Below are positions 58,600-64,000 of a DNA stretch of 64,000 nucleotides, piece after piece (position 1 is the first letter of the stretch; each line of letters starts with the position of its first letter). The notes under the pieces were generated by a model. That model saw only the letters and a list, made by a program, of their open reading frames with translations. It was not told the DNA's origin and ran no database searches. A program made the translations under genes and the position numbers. The stretch comes from an uncultured Holophagaceae bacterium (GTDB lineage Bacteria; Acidobacteriota; Holophagae; Holophagales; Holophagaceae), in assembly GCA_903937385.1 (NCBI GenBank), contig CAIZZF010000008.1, forward strand, positions 124,001-188,000, given 5' to 3'.

Positions 58600-61296
58600 A
58601 TGGCCATCGACCGCGTGAAAATAAAGAAAGAGGCCGACAAGTACCTGACCGCGGGCAGGGTGGAGCGGGCCATCGACGAGTTCCAGAAGCTCATTGAGGA
58701 CAACCCCAAGGACTACAACACCCTGAACCAGATCGGCGACCTCAGCGTGCAGATCGGCCGGATCAAGGAAGGGGTGGAGATCCACAAGCGGCTGGGCGCC
58801 GCCTACGACCGGGACGGCTTCCATGCCCGCGCCGCGGCCATCTTCCAGAAGGTCGTGCGCAACGCGCCCGAGGACATCGATGCGGCCCAGCGCCTGGCGG
58901 ATCTCTACCGCCAGATGAACCGGCCCGCGGACGCGGTGCGGATCCACCTGACGGTGGCCGAGTCCTTCCAGAAGAAGGGGCTCATCAAGCGGGCCCTGGA
59001 GGAGTTCAACAAGGTCGTGGATCTCGACCCCAAGAACCTCAAGATGAAGGTTCGCTTGGCCGACCTCTACAACAAGGAGGGCCTGAAGGACCGGGCCGCT
59101 GGCATCTACCTGGAGGTGGCGGAGTCCCTCGCCATGGAGCAGATGCACGCGGAGGCCAGCCAGATCCTCGACCGCGCCAAGGCGATGATCTCCACGCCTC
59201 AGGTCTATCTGACCCAGAGCCGCCTGGGCGTGATCCAGGGTGACTACAGCACCGCCGCCGAGCACCTGCGCGAGGGGCTGGGGACGAACCCCCGGAACCC
59301 CGAGCTGCTGGAGGCCCTGGCCGAGATCGAGCTGCGCAGCGGCCACCCGGAGCGGGCCCTGGAAGCGCTGGGGGAGGTGGCCCAGCTGCCGGAGAAGACC
59401 CTGCCCCTCTGCGAACGGGCGCTGCGCAACCTGGTGAACGCCGACCGCTCCGACGAGGGCCTCCGGCTGTTCGCCCCCATCGCCCGGGAGCTCGCCCGCC
59501 GCGGCTCGGGCGACCCCGTGAGCCGCTGCCTGCACGCCGCGCTTCAGGACCACCTCGGCAGTGAGGCCTGGCTGCTCCTGGCCGAAATCGCCCACCAGAG
59601 CGGCAACCGGACGGAACAGGTCCAGGCCCTCCAGAGTGCCTACGCCCTGGCCCTGCAGGACAATGACCCCTCCCTGGCCGCCAGCGTCTCCACCCAGCTG
59701 CAGGCCCTCGGGGTGGTGCCCGAAGCCGTGCGGCAGCCCCCCGCCCAGGAGGGCTTCGGGACCCCGGCGCTGGGCTCCGACGGTTGGCCCCGCCGGGAGA
59801 TCACCCGCCGCGGGCACGAGCCTGAGGTGGATCCACTCCTGCGCCTGCGCATCGAGCAGTTCTCGCGCGAAGCGGAGGCCATGCTCCGCAGTGGAAGTCC
59901 CGAGCGGGCCATCGAGACTTACAAGAAGGCCCTGGAGCTCGATCCAGAGGACCTCACCCTCATCGAGGCCATCGCCTCGGTGCACCGCGGCACCGGGCGC
60001 CTGACCCAGGTGCAGATGCAGTATGTACAGAGCGCCCAGGCCCTCGCTGGCGTCGGCAAGAAGCGCGAGGCCACGCACCTGCTGGACCTGGCGGAGCAGC
60101 TCTTCCCAGGTTCGACCCGCATCCACCGCCGGTCCCTGGGCCTGCCGGAGGCGGTGCCCCACCACGCCGCACCTCAACCCGCCGTGCAGCCGCTCCCCGA
60201 CGAGGGGGGGGCCCCCATCAAGCTGGACCTGCCGTTCCGTGAGACCGCAGATCCCTTTGCCCCACCCGAAGCCATCGCCCTGGGAGATGGCCACGCGACC
60301 CTTCCCGACCTGGGGGCCCTGCCGCCTGATCCCTTCTCTGTCCTGGAGCTCCCGGAAGCGGTCTCTCAGCCCGAGCCCGACGTGATCGAGATCCCGGACC
60401 TGGACTGGATGGGGGCGTCCCTCAGCGAGGACACCGCGCCTGGCTTTGCCACCGACCTGCCTGCTTCCCCCACGGCGCCCCTGCCTCCCATGCCCACCAT
60501 CCAGCTGGAGCCCGAGGTCGTCGCGGCCCTCTCCGCGCTGCCGGAGCCGGGGGCCGAAGCGCCCCCCGCGCCCGCCGCCCTCCCCGAGGAGCTGGAGAGC
60601 CTGCTGGGCGACATCGACTTCCAGCTGGACTACGGCAGCCCCGAAGAAGCCAAGATCGAGCTGGAGGCCGCCCTCCGCCAGTTTCCGGGCCACCCGGAGC
60701 TGGAGGCCCGCATCCAGCGCGCCGAGTTGGCGCTTCAGAAGCTGGGACTCGCCAAGGCCAGCGCCCTCGAGGAGAGTGACTTCGCCAACTCCTTCTTCGA
60801 CCTCACCGACGTCCTGGGCACCGCACTCATGGACTCGGGCGAGGGCGAGGAGATGCACGACACCACCAGCATGGTGGAGAAGGTCCAGACCGTGGACGAG
60901 CTCTTCAGCGCCTTCCGCGAGGGCGTCGAGAAGCAGGTCCAGGGGGATGACTACGACACCCACTACAACCTGGGCATCGCCTACAAGGAGATGCAGCTCA
61001 TCGAGCCCTCCATCGAGGAGTTCAGGATCGCCATGGGCGACCCCGAGCGCACCCTGGAGTGCTGCTCGATGCTGAGCATCTGCGAGCAGGCCCGGGGGGA
61101 CCTGGACGCCGCCGTGGAGTGGCTCCGCAAGGGCATCCTGGCCCCGGGCTTCCCGCCGGAGGACAGCATCGGCCTGCGCTATGACCTGGCTGAGATCTAC
61201 CTCCAGCAGGGCCACCCGGACATGGCCGCCCAGGAGTTCCGGGCCGTCAACAACCTCGACTCCGACTACCGCGACGTGGCCGCCCGCCTGGCCTAG
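58600..61296 (+). CDS. Large TPR-repeat protein
   Basis: 898 residues. Tetratricopeptide repeats fill the N-terminal 400 residues (for example RALEEFNKVVDLDPKN and RAIETYKKALELDPED) and return near the C-terminus (DYDTHYNLGIAYKEMQLIEP). In between is a Pro/Glu-rich low-complexity stretch (about 515-665). There is no signal peptide. Such proteins scaffold complexes; FrzS/AglT-like motility scaffolds have this style, but the role is unknown. The stop shares CTAG with the convergent fmt gene. Confidence 0.82.
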   Translation: MAIDRVKIKKEADKYLTAGRVERAIDEFQKLIEDNPKDYNTLNQIGDLSVQIGRIKEGVEIHKRLGAAYDRDGFHARAAAIFQKVVRNAPEDIDAAQRLADLYRQMNRPADAVRIHLTVAESFQKKGLIKRALEEFNKVVDLDPKNLKMKVRLADLYNKEGLKDRAAGIYLEVAESLAMEQMHAEASQILDRAKAMISTPQVYLTQSRLGVIQGDYSTAAEHLREGLGTNPRNPELLEALAEIELRSGHPERALEALGEVAQLPEKTLPLCERALRNLVNADRSDEGLRLFAPIARELARRGSGDPVSRCLHAALQDHLGSEAWLLLAEIAHQSGNRTEQVQALQSAYALALQDNDPSLAASVSTQLQALGVVPEAVRQPPAQEGFGTPALGSDGWPRREITRRGHEPEVDPLLRLRIEQFSREAEAMLRSGSPERAIETYKKALELDPEDLTLIEAIASVHRGTGRLTQVQMQYVQSAQALAGVGKKREATHLLDLAEQLFPGSTRIHRRSLGLPEAVPHHAAPQPAVQPLPDEGGAPIKLDLPFRETADPFAPPEAIALGDGHATLPDLGALPPDPFSVLELPEAVSQPEPDVIEIPDLDWMGASLSEDTAPGFATDLPASPTAPLPPMPTIQLEPEVVAALSALPEPGAEAPPAPAALPEELESLLGDIDFQLDYGSPEEAKIELEAALRQFPGHPELEARIQRAELALQKLGLAKASALEESDFANSFFDLTDVLGTALMDSGEGEEMHDTTSMVEKVQTVDELFSAFREGVEKQVQGDDYDTHYNLGIAYKEMQLIEPSIEEFRIAMGDPERTLECCSMLSICEQARGDLDAAVEWLRKGILAPGFPPEDSIGLRYDLAEIYLQQGHPDMAAQEFRAVNNLDSDYRDVAARLA

Positions 61297-62213
61297 CCTA
61301 AGCTGCGGGTGCCACTGGCGCCCCAGGGCTGCAGGGCCTGCAGGGCGGGCTGAACGGGCTTGCCGGGGCGCTGGAGCTGGGTGAGCTCCAGGGCGCCTTC
61401 GGGGGTGGTCAGCCAGGCACCCTCCTTGCCCCAGAGCAGCTGGCCAGGCTCACGGTAGCAGGTGCGCAGAGCGCCCACGCCGCAGACCTTGAGGACCTGT
61501 TCATCGACCTGGAGTTCCGAGCCGGGCCAGGGCCAGAGGGCCCGCACCTGCCGGTGCAGGTCCGCGGCGGGGTGGCGCCAGTCCAGCCGTCCCATGTCCT
61601 TCCGGAGCTTGGGGGCGAAGGAGGCCAGCTCCTGGCACTGCTCGACGGGCAGGGCGCAGCCAGACAGCAGCAGGGGCAGCTGGTCCATGAGCAGGTCGGC
61701 AGCATCCCGGGAGAGCTCCGTGAGCAGGCTCTCGGCGGTGGCCTGCAGGCTGATGTCCCGGTGGCTCTGGGCCAGCACCGGCCCCTCGTCCAGCCCGGCG
61801 GTGAGCTTCATGAGGCTGACGCCGGTCTCCTCGTCCCCGGCCAGGAGGGCGTGGTTCACGGGCGCGGCGCCGCGCCAACGGGGCAGCAGGGAGAAGTGCA
61901 GGTTCCAGACCCCGCGCGGACAGGCATCCAGCATCCAGCGCGGCAGCAGGTGGCCATAGGCGACCACCACGGCCAGCTCGATGCCCAGGCTCTCCCAGAG
62001 CTCGCGGGTCTCGGGCGCCTTCCAGCTCAGGGGCTGGTGGACGGGCAGGCCCAGTTCTAGGGCGGCCAGCTTGACCGGGGGGGCCTCCAGGTGGCGGCCC
62101 CGGCCCGCGGGCCGGTCCGGATTGCAGAACACCGCCTCGATGCCTTCGTCAGCCAGCGCCCGGAGGGCCGGAACGGCCGCCCGGGGAGTGCCGAGGAACG
62201 CGATGCGCGTCAT
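61293..62213 (-). CDS. fmt: Methionyl-tRNA formyltransferase
   Basis: 306 residues. It formylates Met-tRNA for initiation. Family motifs are RIAFLGTPRAAVPALRAL, VVVAYGHLLP, and the core NLHFSLLPRWRGAAPVNHAL with the Asn-His-...-Asp catalytic set, followed by GVSLMKLTAGLDEGPV. A C-terminal OB-like tRNA-binding domain follows. It is 10 bp downstream of def on the same strand, the classic def-fmt pair. Confidence 0.94.
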   Translation of the reverse strand: MTRIAFLGTPRAAVPALRALADEGIEAVFCNPDRPAGRGRHLEAPPVKLAALELGLPVHQPLSWKAPETRELWESLGIELAVVVAYGHLLPRWMLDACPRGVWNLHFSLLPRWRGAAPVNHALLAGDEETGVSLMKLTAGLDEGPVLAQSHRDISLQATAESLLTELSRDAADLLMDQLPLLLSGCALPVEQCQELASFAPKLRKDMGRLDWRHPAADLHRQVRALWPWPGSELQVDEQVLKVCGVGALRTCYREPGQLLWGKEGAWLTTPEGALELTQLQRPGKPVQPALQALQPWGASGTRSLG

Positions 62214-62223
62214 GGCGAGGCTC

Positions 62224-62727
62224 CTATCCCTTGGTCTGCTTCTGGTATTTCCGCTGCAGGAACTGGCGTTTCACCGGTCCGTAATACTCGACGAAGAGCC
62301 GGCCCCGCAGGTGGTCGATCTCATGGCAGAAGGCCCGGGCCATCAGGTCCTCGCCCGTCAGCTCCTGCCAGCCGCCGGCCCGGGTCCGGTTCCGGATGGT
62401 CACCTTCTGGGGGCGCTCCAGCTCCTCGCGGATGCCGGGGATGGAGAGGCAGCCCTCAGGGCCGCTCTGGACCCCCTCTTCCCGGATGATCTCGGGGTTG
62501 ATGAGGATGATCCGCTGCTCCGGGTCCTCGCCGCAGGAGCAGTCGATGACGGCCAGGTTGAGGTTCACGCCGACCTGGGGCGCGGCCAGGCCCACCCCTT
62601 CCTCGAACAGCGAGGTCTCGAACATATCGGCCACGAGCTGCTCCAGCTCGGGGGTCCAGTCCCCAATGTCCTGGCTGTTCAGTTTGAGCCGGGGATCCCC
62701 CCAGGTGAGCACGGGCAAGACAGCCAT
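62224..62727 (-). CDS. def: Peptide deformylase
   Basis: 167 residues. It removes the formyl group from new proteins using Fe2+ or Zn2+. The three signature motifs are intact: GVGLAAPQVG, EGCLSIPG (metal Cys) and HEIDHL (metal His and catalytic Glu). It is first in the def-fmt pair and divergent from a PpiD/SurA-like gene with a 77-bp gap. Confidence 0.95.
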   Translation of the reverse strand: MAVLPVLTWGDPRLKLNSQDIGDWTPELEQLVADMFETSLFEEGVGLAAPQVGVNLNLAVIDCSCGEDPEQRIILINPEIIREEGVQSGPEGCLSIPGIREELERPQKVTIRNRTRAGGWQELTGEDLMARAFCHEIDHLRGRLFVEYYGPVKRQFLQRKYQKQTKG

Positions 62728-62804
62728 TCAACCTCTCCAGCATTCCAGTGTAAACCAGGGAGCCTCTCGCGGTAATCTGTGAGGTCCGCCTTTCGGAGCC
62801 CCGC

Positions 62805-64000
62805 ATGCTGCGTTCCTTCCGCCAAGTCTTCAAATCGAACCGTACGCCCATGGCGGCGGTCATGATCGTCGTGCTCCTGGGGCTTGTGGCCTACCTGGCG
62901 CCCTCGGGCCGGGTGGACACGCCCGACACGGTGGTGGCCCGGGTCTTCGGCCGCGAGGTGCTGCTGCGAGACATGGCCGAGCACATGCAGGAGCTCTACC
63001 AGCGCTACGGCAAGCAGGCCAGCCCCGAGGCCCTCCGCCCCTTCGTGCAGTCCCAGGCCCTGCGGGACCTGATCAACCAGAAGCTCATGGAGGAGCTGGC
63101 CGAGCGGCACCACGTGGTGGTCACCGACGACGAGGTCGGCGCCCGCCTGCGGGCCTTCCTGCGCCAATACCCCATGCTGCTGGACGCCAAGGGCAACCTG
63201 AAGACCACCGCCGAGCTCAAGCAGATCTTCCAGGACACGGGCTTCAATCCCGCCACCCAGGAGCGCGCCCTGCGTGAGGAGCTCCTGCGCACCAAGCTGG
63301 TCCAGCAGGCCGCCCTCCAGATCCCCGTGGACGAGCCCTGGCTGGCCCAGGAAAACCGCCTCAAGAACGAGAAGGTGGCCTTCCAGCAGGCCACCCTGGC
63401 CGTGCTCCCCGCCACCGTGGCCGACCCCGGCGACACCATCCTGGAACCTTTCTGCAAGGCTGGCGGCGAGCGCTTCCTGCAGCCGCCCCGTCGCATCATC
63501 CAGTTTGTGGCTGTGGACCGCGCCGCCTTCGGCAAGGACCTGCAGGCCGATGACGCCGCCCTGAAGGCCGCCTACCAGGCCCGCAAGGCCGACTCCACTG
63601 AGTTCAAGGCCCGCCACATCCTGTTCAAGGCCGAGGGTGAGGCCCAGGTGGCGGAAGCCACCGCCAAGGCCCAGCTGCTCCGCGCCCGCCTCGTGAAGGG
63701 CCAGGACTTCGCCAAGGCCGCCGAGGAGCTGAGCGAAGACCCCAGCGCCAAGGGCAACGGCGGCGACCTCGGCTGGTTCAACGCAGCCAAGATGGTGAAG
63801 CCCTTCACGGACGCCGCCGCCGCCCTGAAGCCGGGCGAGATCAGCCAGCCCGTGCGCACCAACTTCGGCATCCACCTCATCAAGCTGGAAGGGCGCCGCG
63901 AGAAGTCCTTCGAGGACCTGAAGGCCCAGCTGGCCAAGGAGCTCACCGACACGCGCTTCAGCAGCCGCGCCCAGGAGCGCCTCGAGCAGATCCGCAAGCG
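62805..64000 (+). CDS. PpiD/SurA-like peptidyl-prolyl isomerase, 3' end missing
   Basis: At least 398 codons run off the window edge. An N-terminal membrane anchor (about 15-33, MAAVMIVVLLGLVAYL) is followed by a SurA/PpiD-type N-domain (ALRDLINQKLMEELAERHHVVV) and a parvulin domain (about 260-360) with RHILFKAEGEAQ and GGDLGWF. It should assist folding of exported proteins at the inner-membrane surface. GGAG lies 7 nt before the ATG. It is closer to PpiD than SurA because of the uncleaved-looking anchor. Confidence 0.88.
   Translation, partial: MLRSFRQVFKSNRTPMAAVMIVVLLGLVAYLAPSGRVDTPDTVVARVFGREVLLRDMAEHMQELYQRYGKQASPEALRPFVQSQALRDLINQKLMEELAERHHVVVTDDEVGARLRAFLRQYPMLLDAKGNLKTTAELKQIFQDTGFNPATQERALREELLRTKLVQQAALQIPVDEPWLAQENRLKNEKVAFQQATLAVLPATVADPGDTILEPFCKAGGERFLQPPRRIIQFVAVDRAAFGKDLQADDAALKAAYQARKADSTEFKARHILFKAEGEAQVAEATAKAQLLRARLVKGQDFAKAAEELSEDPSAKGNGGDLGWFNAAKMVKPFTDAAAALKPGEISQPVRTNFGIHLIKLEGRREKSFEDLKAQLAKELTDTRFSSRAQERLEQIRK

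Noticed and set aside
58498-61215. A 905-residue antisense ORF opposite the TPR gene, and many similar long antisense ORFs
   Set aside because: These mirror codon bias of the real gene in GC-rich DNA. They have low-complexity His/Leu/Gly-rich translations and no start signals.

Overview
The window is a 64 kb stretch of GC-rich, densely coding bacterial chromosome. It holds about 60 intact protein genes on both strands and two genes cut by the edges. I saw no rRNA, tRNA, transposase, phage or CRISPR locus. KDO and heptose synthesis genes (kdsA, gmhA), two c-type heme proteins, Dsb/Tlp thiol proteins and a NADH-quinone oxidoreductase point to a respiring Gram-negative with an LPS outer membrane. 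The gene content and style suggest Acidobacteriota (Holophagae, Geothrix-like), but this is an inference; no marker here settles it.

Layout. 1-9.5 kb: patatin-like hydrolase, CBS-domain protein, argF, a small secreted protein, a purple-acid-phosphatase-like enzyme, an EamA exporter, nuoF and nuoE, then a divergent yceI/marR pair. 9.5-12.2 kb: nuoDCBA on the minus strand, so yceI/marR split the Complex I genes. 12.3-15.8 kb: a coupled plus-strand operon of ACP, FabZ-like dehydratase, ketosynthase, a ketosynthase homologue without catalytic residues, and a SPOR protein. 15.8-22.7 kb: YbjQ, a 1537-residue Pls/PosA-type NRPS ending in its own phosphopantetheinyl transferase, and an NFACT-family protein. 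22.9-31.9 kb: response regulator/diguanylate cyclase, DUF2339 membrane protein, nitronate-monooxygenase-like flavoprotein, EamA and Lrp/AsnC genes, kdsA, a GNAT and a FolD/MTD1-like dehydrogenase. 31.9-38.1 kb: an endonuclease III fused to a helical-backbone metal receptor, an acyl-CoA synthetase, TlpA-like and DsbD genes. 38.2-45.8 kb: HD hydrolase, PTPS/QueD-like protein, repeat-bearing deacetylase lipoprotein, ftsK and a triple rhodanese with CXXCH. 46.2-51.6 kb: membrane cytochrome, gmhA, DUF4124 protein, hemW, EamA and prolyl iminopeptidase. 51.7-64 kb: hybrid histidine kinase, dedA, smpB, ribE, APC permease, DUF58, cytidine deaminase, TPR protein, fmt, def and a PpiD/SurA-like gene that leaves the window.

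The most unusual signals are in the repeats. Upstream of the DUF58 gene lie three 131-bp tandem copies. Each encodes a 44-codon ORF and ends in a Shine-Dalgarno sequence plus GTGA, so the ORFs are chained by 4-nt stop/start overlaps into DUF58. A divergent relative sits at the ftsK 3' end, also joined by GTGA, next to an exact 72-bp duplication of the ftsK tail. Seven intergenic loci carry inverted repeats of five different sequence families; in four of the families each arm is itself a short periodic repeat. Short palindromes with related cores occur at gene ends, and other palindromes lie in both interdomain linkers of dsbD.

Limits: family names come from motif reading and memory, without database searches. 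Start codons were chosen by ribosome-binding site and family alignment where possible.
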